This document shows, one piece after another, positions 34,448 through 44,061 of a DNA stretch of 64,000 bases. Below the pieces are notes generated by a model. It did not search any database. It saw nothing but the letters and a program-made list of their open reading frames with translations, and was not told the DNA's origin. A program made the position numbers and the translations under genes. Each line of letters starts with the position of its first letter. The stretch's first letter is position 1. Source of the DNA: Pedobacter sp. ok626 (GTDB lineage Bacteria > Bacteroidota > Bacteroidia > Sphingobacteriales > Sphingobacteriaceae); the NCBI RefSeq assembly GCF_900100435.1, contig NZ_FNEX01000014.1, positions 1 through 64,000 of the forward strand, written 5' to 3'.

Positions 34448-35401
34448 ATGTTAAATATGAAATATCAATATAGATTATACCTGTTTGTTTTTTTACTGTT
34501 TACAGCCTTTACACAGCCGGGTTGCAGTAAGAAAGCTGAAACGGAAAAAGCAAAAGTAGAAGAGGTTATTGTAGAGAAGGGGGTAGATCATCCCTCTACT
34601 GAATACGTATCCCTTATTCAGAAGAATACAGATCTGATTAAAACGGTAAATACAAACGTAACTTCCACTCCATCAGCAGGAATAGAGGAAACAGATATTA
34701 CCTGCATCAGTGCCGGAAATGTTCCAATGGCAATTTTCTTGCTCAAAGTAGATCTTTCTGATCCAAATATAAGTATGGAGGCTTGTATGCCTAATGATAA
34801 GAACGCCTATGGTTTTCAGACCGTAAGGAGTATGATTACAGCTAAGAATGCAAGTTATACAAATCGGGAAGTTATTGCAGCCACCAATGGTGATTACTTT
34901 AATGAGCTCGGTGTGCCCTTGGGGATGGTTTATAGGAATGGAGTGCTTACACGTAACCATCAAGATAAGTATTATTTTCTAAGTATCTTGAAGGATAATA
35001 CATGCGTTATAGGCGATAATAAAAACTATATATCCTATGTAACACGAATTAAAGAAGGTTTGGGAGCCAGGTATTTATTGGTTAAGGATGCGGAGTTAAC
35101 CACTGCGGGACTGGATGAAAATGTTGAGCCCAGAACAGCAGTGGGGGTAATCAATAGTAAGAAACTAGTTTTTCTAATTGTTGATGGAAGAAGGACTGGG
35201 TATTCTGCTGGAATCACATTAGCTGATGAAGCCAAAATACTGAAAGCTATTGGGGTTCGTGATGCGGTGAATCTTGATGGTGGAGGTTCTAGTACTTTTA
35301 TTGTGAAAAATAGTGTTGGAGGTTATGAAACACGAAATAGACCTTCAGGAGATGTAGAACGGGCAGTGGCAAATTCATGGATGATTATGCGGAAAAAGTA
35401 A
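34448..35401 (+). CDS. Phosphodiester glycosidase (NAGPA domain) lipoprotein
   Basis: A lipoprotein of 317 residues (TQPGCSKK). The NAGPA/DUF2233 fold is shown by EVIAATNGDYFNELGVPLGM, VGVINSKKLVFLIVDGR, VNLDGGGSSTFIV and the final RAVANSWMIM. In lysosomes the founding enzyme uncovers mannose-6-phosphate by removing GlcNAc from a phosphodiester. Bacterial members cut sugar phosphodiesters. As the only enzyme in this locus, it suggests a phosphate-linked glycan such as a teichoic acid or capsule as substrate (inference). ATG codon 4 is an alternative start. Confidence 0.88.
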   Translation: MLNMKYQYRLYLFVFLLFTAFTQPGCSKKAETEKAKVEEVIVEKGVDHPSTEYVSLIQKNTDLIKTVNTNVTSTPSAGIEETDITCISAGNVPMAIFLLKVDLSDPNISMEACMPNDKNAYGFQTVRSMITAKNASYTNREVIAATNGDYFNELGVPLGMVYRNGVLTRNHQDKYYFLSILKDNTCVIGDNKNYISYVTRIKEGLGARYLLVKDAELTTAGLDENVEPRTAVGVINSKKLVFLIVDGRRTGYSAGITLADEAKILKAIGVRDAVNLDGGGSSTFIVKNSVGGYETRNRPSGDVERAVANSWMIMRKK

Positions 35402-35442
35402 TATTTAAGGAAGTATTTGAATCTCAGTAAGACGAGAATACT

Positions 35443-35496
35443 AAAAAAAAAAGAGCCTATATCATATTTTTTATGATGCAGGCTCTTTTTTTTTAA
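35443..35496. terminator. Terminator after the first glycan locus
   Basis: Arms AAGAGCCT and AGGCTCTT with an inner ATCATA/TATGAT stem lie between an A10 run and a T9 run. It closes the transcription unit that starts with the sigma factor or SusC gene. Confidence 0.85.
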
Positions 35497-35698
35497 GCCC
35501 ATTTGGATTTTTTTTTAGTTTTTCAGGATTGTTTTTGTGGCTTTATTTGTATTTAAAATCATTGTTTTTTGTTTGTTTTTAAACTTAATATTGGTTTAAT
35601 ATTCTTTTAATATGTTATAAATACTTTCGAAAGCATGACAGTGCATAACAGTTATCCGTTTTTAATGCAATAAATTCGGTTAACCAAGTATAAAAATT

Positions 35699-38600
35699 AT
35701 GAAAAAAAATCTTTACAAAGTATTGGGTGATTCCAGTCGGTACAGTTTGACTTTGCTGCTACTACTGTTCTTTAAGCTGGCCTTTTCGCAAGAGAAAACC
35801 GGAGTCATAAAAGGAAAAATTACAGATGATTCAGGATCCCTGCCATCAGCATCAGTTTTGGCACTGGGTACAAAGAACGGAACAACGGCAGATGCTAATG
35901 GTAACTATTCCATTAGTCTTCCGGAAGGAACTTATACACTTTCTGCTTCTTATATCGGGTACACCAAATCTGATAAAGCAGATGTTAAGGTAACTGCGGG
36001 AAAAGAAACAATTGTCAATTTTAAGTTATCGTCAAATACGCAGCTAAAAGAAGTGGTGGTTACCTACGGTAAGCAGAAGTTGAGAGAGGTAACCGGTGCG
36101 CTTACACAAATTGATGCTGCTGGATTACAAGATATGCCTGTAGGACAATTTGCGCAGCAGCTACAAGGCAAAGTAGCCGGTGTACAGATTGCACAGAGCA
36201 GCGGGCAACCGGGGAGGGGAATGGAATTCCGTATCCGTGGGGCAGCATCGCTTTTCTTGACCAATCAGCCATTGTTTGTGGTAGATGGTTTACCTATTAC
36301 GGGTAGTATCAATAACATTAATCCTTCCGAGATCGAAAGCTTTACAGTACTTAAAGATGCGTCCTCGACTGCATTGTATGGTTCGCGTGCAGCAAATGGG
36401 ATAGTGTTGATTACGACTAAACATGCTAAACCCGGGGATTCAAAAATAGAATTTAGCAGTAACTACGGAATTCAAAAAATCCCTTCCAATCGTGTTCCCA
36501 AAATGATGAATGCAAGAGAGTTTGCAACATTTATGAAGGAACGATACGAGGATCAGAAAATATTTCAGCCTACTTATGTAGTGCCCGCTGATCAATTGGC
36601 TGCTTATTCAGATCCGCTTAAATATGATGTAGGTACAAACTGGTATGATGTGTTAACACAGTCGGCCCCAATACAGAGTTATGATTTAACGATACAATCC
36701 GCTAACGAAAGGTCTTCATCCACCATTGTGGCAGGATATCAGTCGCAGGAAGGTGTAATCATCAACACGGATACAAAGTTGTTTACGCTACGTCTTAATC
36801 AGGAACTGAGTTTAAGTAACAATAAATTAAAAATTGGTTTTAACCTGGCTCCAAGTTACCGCAAAGATCATAACAACAGGTTAGCTACTGATGGAGTAAA
36901 TGGGTTCTTTGAAAAGGTTGTAGAGGCTAGTCCTTTGTTTTCGCCGGTTAACCCGGATGGAAGTATGCCAAAGTTGGTTACCTCACCGGGTATGGTGGCT
37001 TATATCAATCCCTATGCTCAGTTTACAATGTCCAAAGACGATTATAGAACAACACGGATATTGGGAAATGCCTTTTTAAACTACGAGTTTTTAAAAGGAC
37101 TGACGTTAAGGACTAATTTGGCAGCAGATAAAGGAGCGGAGACGCGTGATCAGTTTACACCAGCTTTTATCAATACGAACTCTATAGCATCGGGATTAAG
37201 TAGTTCTGTTGATAATTTTTCTTGGACCGCTGAAGCGAATCTCCATTATAATAAAACTTTTAATAACGATCACAATGTGGAAGCGCTTGTTGGTTACTCT
37301 GCTCAACAGTTTGAGCAAAATAGCAATTCGATATCGGGGACAGGTTTCCCAAGTGACGATGTTCCTTACCTAAGTGCTGCAACTTCTATTAGTGCCGGAT
37401 CTAGTAATACTACAGCTTATTCCATGTTGTCGGCTATTGCCCGCTTGAACTACAATTACAAAGGAAGGTATTTATTACAAGGGGCTATTCGTAGCGATGG
37501 GTCGTCTCGATTTGGTAAGGATAAAAAATACGGCTATTTCCCATCTGTATCAGCTGGCTGGATTATCAGTGACGAGGCATTTATGCAGAAATTTAAGTTT
37601 ATTGACTTTCTTAAACTGCGTACCAGCTATGGCATTACAGGGAATAACGGCTTTGGTAATTTTGATGCAATTGCTAAAATCGGAGAATATAATTATATCC
37701 TAAATGGCGTATTGGTTTCCGGTAATACAATTAATTCCTTGGGTAACCCAGATCTGCGTTGGGAAAGAAATAAACAGTTTGATATAGGTTTAGAATTTGC
37801 CATACTTAAAAATCGAATCTCTGTTAACTATGATTACTATCGTAAAATAACGGATGGGATGATTCAGGACAGACCAATCCCAAGAGCTTCTGGTTTTTCT
37901 ACCATTAAATACAATATTGGGGAGTTTGAATTTTGGGGACATGAGCTTAGTGTAAACACAACGAACTTAACAGGTAAGTTGCAATGGAATACTAATTTTA
38001 ACATCTCTTTTGAAAACAATGTGATCAATTCATTGGTTGATCCCGGTTTTATCCGCAGAAACAATACGGTAACTTCAGATTATTACCGCAATCAGGTAGG
38101 CCACCGTTTAGGTGAGTTTTACGGTTTTGTTTTTGAAGGACTCTATAAAGATGCAGCTGATTTAGCCAATTCGCCAAAGTACGGAAGTTCATCAAATATT
38201 GGTACTATAAAAATGCGTGATGTATCGGGGCCTAACGGTGTGCCGGATGGGGTAATTAGCGATGAGTATGATCGTACGTTTATTGGAGATCCTACCCCTG
38301 ATTTCAACTTCGGTATTACCAATAATTTTAAATACAAAAACTTCGATCTAAATATTACTATGGCCGGAGCTGTTGGCGGAGATATTTTAGCTGCCGCAAA
38401 ATGGGCTTACCAAAGTAATATGGACGGTTCCAGGTTGCCTCTTGCTGCTATAAAAGACAGATGGAGATCAATAGAGAATCCGGGTTCGGGAATTTACCCG
38501 ACCACCAGAGGGGGAACAACGGCAATAGGTAGACAAGTAAATAGCCAATGGGTAGAAAGTGGATCTTATCTGACTGCAAAAAATATATCTCTGGGTTATA

Positions 38601-38806
38601 CTGTGCCATTAAAAGGTAATCTGATGATGAAAGCATTAAGGGTGTATGCGTCTGTTCAGCAAGCATTTATTATTACGAATTATTCTGGGATGAATCCTGA
38701 AATTAACCTTTCAGGTACCGATGCCACACAAGGTATTGGTGTAGATGAAAATGCATACCCTGTGCCAAGAACATTCTCAATCGGTATTTCAACAACATTT
38801 AAATAA
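35699..38806 (+). CDS. SusC/RagA-family TonB receptor (no STN domain)
   Basis: A receptor of 1035 residues with signal peptide (LAFSQEKTG), a carboxypeptidase-regulatory-like domain (about 35-120, GVIKGKITDDSGSLPSASV), a plug (TALYGSRAANGIVLITTKH) and a barrel that ends TFSIGISTTFK. There is no STN domain, so regulation by a FecR pair is not expected. The T-rich 200 bases upstream must contain the promoter (a weak TACTTTCG at about 35622 is the best -7 match). SusD follows after 8 bases. Confidence 0.93.
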   Translation: MKKNLYKVLGDSSRYSLTLLLLLFFKLAFSQEKTGVIKGKITDDSGSLPSASVLALGTKNGTTADANGNYSISLPEGTYTLSASYIGYTKSDKADVKVTAGKETIVNFKLSSNTQLKEVVVTYGKQKLREVTGALTQIDAAGLQDMPVGQFAQQLQGKVAGVQIAQSSGQPGRGMEFRIRGAASLFLTNQPLFVVDGLPITGSINNINPSEIESFTVLKDASSTALYGSRAANGIVLITTKHAKPGDSKIEFSSNYGIQKIPSNRVPKMMNAREFATFMKERYEDQKIFQPTYVVPADQLAAYSDPLKYDVGTNWYDVLTQSAPIQSYDLTIQSANERSSSTIVAGYQSQEGVIINTDTKLFTLRLNQELSLSNNKLKIGFNLAPSYRKDHNNRLATDGVNGFFEKVVEASPLFSPVNPDGSMPKLVTSPGMVAYINPYAQFTMSKDDYRTTRILGNAFLNYEFLKGLTLRTNLAADKGAETRDQFTPAFINTNSIASGLSSSVDNFSWTAEANLHYNKTFNNDHNVEALVGYSAQQFEQNSNSISGTGFPSDDVPYLSAATSISAGSSNTTAYSMLSAIARLNYNYKGRYLLQGAIRSDGSSRFGKDKKYGYFPSVSAGWIISDEAFMQKFKFIDFLKLRTSYGITGNNGFGNFDAIAKIGEYNYILNGVLVSGNTINSLGNPDLRWERNKQFDIGLEFAILKNRISVNYDYYRKITDGMIQDRPIPRASGFSTIKYNIGEFEFWGHELSVNTTNLTGKLQWNTNFNISFENNVINSLVDPGFIRRNNTVTSDYYRNQVGHRLGEFYGFVFEGLYKDAADLANSPKYGSSSNIGTIKMRDVSGPNGVPDGVISDEYDRTFIGDPTPDFNFGITNNFKYKNFDLNITMAGAVGGDILAAAKWAYQSNMDGSRLPLAAIKDRWRSIENPGSGIYPTTRGGTTAIGRQVNSQWVESGSYLTAKNISLGYTVPLKGNLMMKALRVYASVQQAFIITNYSGMNPEINLSGTDATQGIGVDENAYPVPRTFSIGISTTFK

Positions 38807-38814
38807 GAATCTCC

Positions 38815-40374
38815 ATGAAGAAGATATTTATATTAACAGCAATGCTTTCTTTTACAATCTTATCTTGTAAAAAGAGCTTTATCGAACTTAAACCGGAAGA
38901 TTCTTACTCGCCGGAAACATTTTATAAAACAGAATCACAATTTAGACAGGCTGTTATGGCGGCCTATGTTCCTTTAAGGGATTTGGCAAATAATGATTTT
39001 TATACCTCAGAGATGCGGTCTGATAATACGCATTATCAGCCTTATCCAAGCAATCGTGGTACCGCATATCTGTATAAAGAAAATATTGCTGATTTTACAG
39101 ATGGACCAACCAATACCAATAGTAATACAGTGTATTTTGCATGTTATTCGAGTATCTCGAAAGCCAATATCGTAATTGGAAGAATCGCAGATGCCGATAT
39201 CCCTGAGGCTGCTAAAAATGATCTTACCGGGCAGGCTAAATTTTTAAGGGCATGGAATTATTTCAAGCTGGTACGTTTATTTGGTGGTGTTCCTTTATAT
39301 TTAAAGGAGGTAAGTAAAGCAGAAGATGCTTTTGTATCACGCTCAACTGTTGATGAGGTATATGCCCAGATTATTTCAGATGCAACCGACGCCATTGCTA
39401 AATTGGTAGGGCTTGATAAACTTCCTGCTGCTGAGAAGGGGCGGGCTACAAAAGGTGCTGCGACTATGTTGCTTGCAGAAGTATACATGACTCAAAAGAA
39501 ATATGCTGATGCCGAGATTTTGTTGACTAATCTAGGGACAATGGGGTACGGGTTGTGGCCAACTTATGCTCAAGCATTTTTACCTGCAAATAAAAATGGT
39601 ATCGAGTCCATTTTTGAAATCCAATACCTGGAAGGTAATACTGCAGGTACAGCGCCAAGTAATTTTATTTATCAGTTTTTGCCAAGAACTACTAATACGA
39701 CTATAATTACAGGTACTACCACTAATAATTCGGCTACCGGTGGATGGAATACACCTACACAAGATATGCTTGATGCTTATGAGGCCGGTGATACTCGGAA
39801 AGATGCATCTATAGGTATTGCAGAAGGTGTTTACAATGGTAGTGATCAATTGGTTATTTCGGCCAATAAGAGTATCATTAACTATGTTCCTGCTGCTGGT
39901 AAAATAGGGGTTCCGTATATTAAAAAATATCTGCATACACCACATGTTGTTGCAAACAACAGTAATGATAATTGGCCGATTTATCGTTATTCGGATGCGC
40001 TACTATTGTTGGCGGAGTCGTTAAACGAACAAGGGAAATCAGGATTGGTGCTTGCTCCTTTGAATGCGGTAAGAGCAAGGGCATTTGGCAATACAACTCA
40101 TAATATTACCACCACTGATCAGACCTTGTTGCGTGATATTATTATGCATGAGCGTAGGGTAGAGCTTGCTTTTGAAAATAAGAGGTGGCATGATTTGGTG
40201 CGATGGGATAAAGCAGTGCAGGTTATGAATGCATATGGTGTTAAGCTAAAAGAAATGTATAGCTATTTATCACCTGCATCTTATGATGTTACCAAAGAGC
40301 GAATGCTGTACCCGATACCTCAGTCGGAAAGAGAAATAAATCCGGATTTGTTTCAAAACCCCGGATACAACTAG
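38815..40374 (+). CDS. SusD/RagB-family nutrient-binding lipoprotein
   Basis: A lipoprotein of 519 residues (TILSCKKSF). The classical SusD motifs are present: LKPEDSYSPETFYKTE at the start, LRAWNYFKLVRLFGGVPLYL (about 143-162), TPTQDMLDAYEAGDTRKDASI and the C-terminal ERRVELAFENKRWHDLVRW with NPGYN at the end. It pairs with the SusC gene just before it to capture glycan at the cell surface. Confidence 0.94.
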   Translation: MKKIFILTAMLSFTILSCKKSFIELKPEDSYSPETFYKTESQFRQAVMAAYVPLRDLANNDFYTSEMRSDNTHYQPYPSNRGTAYLYKENIADFTDGPTNTNSNTVYFACYSSISKANIVIGRIADADIPEAAKNDLTGQAKFLRAWNYFKLVRLFGGVPLYLKEVSKAEDAFVSRSTVDEVYAQIISDATDAIAKLVGLDKLPAAEKGRATKGAATMLLAEVYMTQKKYADAEILLTNLGTMGYGLWPTYAQAFLPANKNGIESIFEIQYLEGNTAGTAPSNFIYQFLPRTTNTTIITGTTTNNSATGGWNTPTQDMLDAYEAGDTRKDASIGIAEGVYNGSDQLVISANKSIINYVPAAGKIGVPYIKKYLHTPHVVANNSNDNWPIYRYSDALLLLAESLNEQGKSGLVLAPLNAVRARAFGNTTHNITTTDQTLLRDIIMHERRVELAFENKRWHDLVRWDKAVQVMNAYGVKLKEMYSYLSPASYDVTKERMLYPIPQSEREINPDLFQNPGYN

Positions 40375-40379
40375 TTAAA

Positions 40380-40414
40380 GAAGGTGTTCGGTATTACTGG
40401 ACACCTTCTTTTTT
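40380..40414 (+). terminator. Hairpin after susD, before the GH106 gene
   Basis: AAGGTGT (40381-40387) and ACACCTT (40401-40407) pair around a short loop and are followed by C and T6. Partial termination here would lower expression of the hydrolase relative to SusCD. Confidence 0.7.
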
Positions 40415-40436
40415 GACGCCTATAACCTAACCAATT

Positions 40437-43433
40437 ATGAACCAAACCAGACGAAAATTTATTAAAATAAGTACACTTGCAACTGCCAATTTAGCCTTAT
40501 TGAGTGTTAATGGTGCTGCAGCGATATTAAATAATAACTTTTTAAATTCTATTCCTTTAGCAGATTCAGATTTGATAAAGAATTTTATTACCCCACCTGA
40601 CGAAGCCAAAACATCTTGCTACTGGTGGTGGTTTAACAGTTTGGTAAATAAAGAAGGCATTACTCTTGATTTGGCAGAGTTTAAAGCCAAAGGGATGGGC
40701 GGTGTATTGCTCATTAATTCGATCAGTGGTTTTGGCAGTGGTCCTATTCCTGAAGGTCCTAAGTTTCTTTCCGACGAATGGCGTGCACTTTACAGACATG
40801 CCTTAAAGGAAGCCGATAGGTTTGGAATTGAGGTTGGGGTAAACTTAAGTACTGGCTGGGCAATGGGGGGCGCATGGATAAAACCGGAGGATTCGGGAAG
40901 ATGGTTGTTGCAGTCAAAATTAAGCATAACCGGACCTGGTCATTTTTCTGATAAGCTTCCTTTGCCGGGTAATAGGAACGGATATGAAAATGCCAAACAA
41001 CTTTTTGTAAAGGATTATATTGATTTGCCACTGGATAAACTGGATTACCGGGATACGGCAGTAATTGCCTATCCTGAAGTTCAGGAAGGCTCATCGATGA
41101 TGGCAGGTGAACGTGCAAAATCTTTCGCTGCTAAGAGTAATCGATTGGATGCCAGTAGCCATGCAGAAGCTGCGGATGTCATGAATCCTACCTTGGTTAA
41201 ATGGAGCAATGCCGCAGATGATAAGCCTGTTTCATCATCCTCAATTATAGACCTGACATCTAAAGTTAAACCTGATGGTCAGTTGGATTGGGAAGTTCCG
41301 GCAGGAAAGTGGACGGTGATAAGAACCGGACATCGAATGACAGGAGCTCGTACAGCTTATGCTTTACCCGAGGCTGCAGGGTTAGAGATAGACTGGCTGG
41401 ATAAAAAGGGAGTTGAAAGACAATTTGAATACCTGGGAAATATATTGCTTAAGGAAGCTGGGGCTTTTAAAGGCAAGTCGCTAAAGTATTTCCACGATGA
41501 TAGTTTTGAAGATGGATTCCCCAATTGGACAGCAACATTTTTGGATAAATTTAAAGCGTACAGGGGTTATGATGCTACACCGTATTTGCCTGTTTTTGCA
41601 AGTGTAATGATTGATAGTGCGGAAATATCTGAACGATTTTTATACGATTACAGAAAGACTGTTGCGGATTGTATGGCTGATGGGCATTACAAACGCTTTG
41701 CAGAATTGTGCCATGAGAATGGGTTGCAGGTACAAAGCGAAGCAGGAGGACCAAGCTGGTCGGGAACAATGTGTATGGATGCGCTTAAAAATTTAGGTCG
41801 TATGGATTTGCCAATGGGCGAGTTTTGGCAGGGTAAAACCTTTGTACAGCACGATCAGAATCAAGTTGGAAAACTGGTGGCTTCTGCGGCACATATTTAT
41901 GGCAAGAAAAAAGTTTCTGCAGAGGCATTTACGTCTTTTAAGCCACATTGGAGTGATTCGCCGGAAACACTAAAACCAGTGGCGGACCGGGCTTTTTGTG
42001 AAGGGATTAACAGATTTGTAATTCATACCTCGACCGCTACAAGGCCAGAGGATGGAAAACCCGGTTATGAATATGGCGCGGGTACACATTTTAACCGGAA
42101 CATCACCTGGTGGGATAAAGCAGGGGCTTTTCTCGATTACATTAACAGATGTCAGTATTTATTGCAATCGGGGCTTTTTGTCGCGGATGTTTTATATTAT
42201 AATGGAGATTGGGCTCCTAATTTGGTAGGGCCAAAGCGTATAGATCCTGCATTGGGAAAAGGGTACGATTACGATGTGTGTAATGAAGAGGTATTGTTAA
42301 CCCGACTTTCTGTAAAAAACAAGCGTATTGTTCTGCCCGATGGAATGAGCTATGCTTTATTGGTATTGCCAGAGGTAGTACACATGCCTCTACCTGTAGC
42401 TAAAAAGCTGCGGGACTTGGTAAAAGCCGGAGCTACCATCATTGGGCCTAAACCTGAAAAGGATCCGGGCTTGCAGAATTACCCTCATAATGATAAGGAG
42501 CTGGCAAGCATTGCAGTAGAGGTTTGGGGTGCTGGAGATACTTCTGGTATTCATTTGTATGGAAAGGGGCGGGTTTTTACAGGTAAGCAAATTCGGGAGG
42601 TGCTGTTGAATGACCATATCAAACCCGATTTCGAACATACTGGTGCAGCTAATTATATAGATTTTATCCATCGGAGTACAAAGGATACAGAGCTTTACTT
42701 TTTAGCTAATCGTAAAAATGATAAAGCAAAAACTACCTGTACCTTCAGGATAGGTAATGGTTATAATCCTCAGCTCTGGGATCCGATTACTGGCGCAGTT
42801 TTGGCCGCGCCTGTGTTTAATGTTGAGGATGGCAGAATAACTATAGATTTTGACTTTTTACCTTATCAATCGGTATTTGTAGTCTTTACAAAATCTATTT
42901 CAAAAGCAAAACCTTCAGCAGAATGGCTTTTCCAAAACATATCTGGCCTTTCGGCTATTCAGGAGATTAGAGGCTCATGGTTGGTAAAGTTTGATGCGAA
43001 ATGGGGCGGGCCTGAGCAGATTCAGTTTGATAGTTTGCAGGATTGGAGTCAACATACAGATCAACGTATAAAATACTATTCAGGCAAGTCGGTATATCAG
43101 AAACAGTTTAACCTTGACAAGGCTCCTTTAAAGGGGAAGCCAATTTTTTTAGATCTTGGCATTGTTAAGCATATAGCAAGTGTAAAGCTAAATGGTAAAG
43201 AACTGGGAATCATATGGACTTTGCCATGGATGGTTGATATTAGTGATGTTGTAAAACAAAATGATAATCTGCTTGAAATAGAAGTGATTAATCTATGGCC
43301 CAATCGCCTGATTGGTGACGCTGCACTGCCAGTAGATAAGCGGTTGACGAATACCAATATCATTTATAAGCCAGAAGACAAGCTTTTACCTTCTGGTTTA
43401 TTAGGCCCGGTCACCATTCTGGTTCAGTCTTAG
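40437..43433 (+). CDS. GH106-like glycoside hydrolase with Tat signal
   Basis: A protein of 998 residues. The N-terminus NQTRRKFIKISTLATANLA is a twin-arginine export signal. The opening CYWWWFNSLVNKEGITLDLAEFKAKGMGGVLLIN is typical of the family around GH106 (alpha-L-rhamnosidases). A Rossmann-like middle region and a C-terminal beta-sandwich domain (about 880-990, YQKQFNLDKAPLKGKPIFLDLG ... VEVINLWPNRLIGD, read roughly) follow. It should remove rhamnose or a related sugar from glycans. Tat export suggests folding in the cytoplasm, perhaps with a bound metal. Confidence 0.85.
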   Translation: MNQTRRKFIKISTLATANLALLSVNGAAAILNNNFLNSIPLADSDLIKNFITPPDEAKTSCYWWWFNSLVNKEGITLDLAEFKAKGMGGVLLINSISGFGSGPIPEGPKFLSDEWRALYRHALKEADRFGIEVGVNLSTGWAMGGAWIKPEDSGRWLLQSKLSITGPGHFSDKLPLPGNRNGYENAKQLFVKDYIDLPLDKLDYRDTAVIAYPEVQEGSSMMAGERAKSFAAKSNRLDASSHAEAADVMNPTLVKWSNAADDKPVSSSSIIDLTSKVKPDGQLDWEVPAGKWTVIRTGHRMTGARTAYALPEAAGLEIDWLDKKGVERQFEYLGNILLKEAGAFKGKSLKYFHDDSFEDGFPNWTATFLDKFKAYRGYDATPYLPVFASVMIDSAEISERFLYDYRKTVADCMADGHYKRFAELCHENGLQVQSEAGGPSWSGTMCMDALKNLGRMDLPMGEFWQGKTFVQHDQNQVGKLVASAAHIYGKKKVSAEAFTSFKPHWSDSPETLKPVADRAFCEGINRFVIHTSTATRPEDGKPGYEYGAGTHFNRNITWWDKAGAFLDYINRCQYLLQSGLFVADVLYYNGDWAPNLVGPKRIDPALGKGYDYDVCNEEVLLTRLSVKNKRIVLPDGMSYALLVLPEVVHMPLPVAKKLRDLVKAGATIIGPKPEKDPGLQNYPHNDKELASIAVEVWGAGDTSGIHLYGKGRVFTGKQIREVLLNDHIKPDFEHTGAANYIDFIHRSTKDTELYFLANRKNDKAKTTCTFRIGNGYNPQLWDPITGAVLAAPVFNVEDGRITIDFDFLPYQSVFVVFTKSISKAKPSAEWLFQNISGLSAIQEIRGSWLVKFDAKWGGPEQIQFDSLQDWSQHTDQRIKYYSGKSVYQKQFNLDKAPLKGKPIFLDLGIVKHIASVKLNGKELGIIWTLPWMVDISDVVKQNDNLLEIEVINLWPNRLIGDAALPVDKRLTNTNIIYKPEDKLLPSGLLGPVTILVQS

Positions 43434-43447
43434 CAAATGTTATTTAT

Positions 43448-44002
43448 TTAGTCCACTTTTTTAAAGGCAGAGGGAGAAACATTAAATCTCTTCTTAAATG
43501 CGACAGAAAAATGATTGGAATGTCTATATCCCAGCATGCTTGCAATCTCTTTTAAACTATATCCCTTACTTCCGTTGATCAAGTCCTTTGCAGTTTGCAT
43601 TTTCAATTCTTGCGTAAAGGAATTTATGGTTTTATTAAACACCTGTTTAAATCCAGCCTGTAACTTGGTGCGGTTCATACCAACATAGTCAGCCAACTCC
43701 TCAATAGAAAAACTTTTGGAAAGATCCTCGCTAATCAGTTCAATGACTTTATGGAATATCTGTGGATCTTTTGCTGTCCAAGCTAGGTCAAGAGTAGGGG
43801 AAGGTGTATTTAAAGTAATCGTTACTTTAAGTGTTTGATCCTCTGCGATCAATACCGTTTTCTCATAATGAAAATTGTCCTTCTTCAGTATTTTTTTAGC
43901 TAATATCAGTTTACCAAACTTGTCTTTAATGTAAATATCTACCATATAAGGGGCTTTAAATTCTCTGCTTAATTCGTATGCATTGCTGCAACTACCGTAC
44001 AA
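43448..44002 (-). CDS. AraC-family regulator of the siderophore operon
   Basis: A protein of 184 residues with a short N-terminal domain (about 1-80) and an AraC helix-turn-helix domain (about 85-184: SFSIEELADYVGMNRTKLQAGFK, then SLKEIASMLGYRHSNHFSVAFKKRF). The start is uncertain: the longest frame begins with TTG at 44002, and the first ATG is codon 20. I keep the longer form, because related regulators have a similar N-terminal length. It is divergent from the TonB receptor and probably activates it under iron limitation. Confidence 0.8.
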   Translation of the reverse strand: MYGSCSNAYELSREFKAPYMVDIYIKDKFGKLILAKKILKKDNFHYEKTVLIAEDQTLKVTITLNTPSPTLDLAWTAKDPQIFHKVIELISEDLSKSFSIEELADYVGMNRTKLQAGFKQVFNKTINSFTQELKMQTAKDLINGSKGYSLKEIASMLGYRHSNHFSVAFKKRFNVSPSAFKKVD

Positions 44003-44011
44003 AGTAACATA

Positions 44012-44019
44012 TATTTTTG
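44012..44019 (+). promoter_or_regulatory. -7 box before the siderophore receptor gene
   Basis: TATTTTTG matches TAnnTTTG exactly and lies 42 bases before the ATG at 44062. No TTG stands at the proper distance upstream, which would fit a promoter that needs the divergent AraC protein. Confidence 0.45.
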
Positions 44020-44061
44020 CACTAATTAAGAACGAGTCTAAATAAAGTTAATAACTATTAT

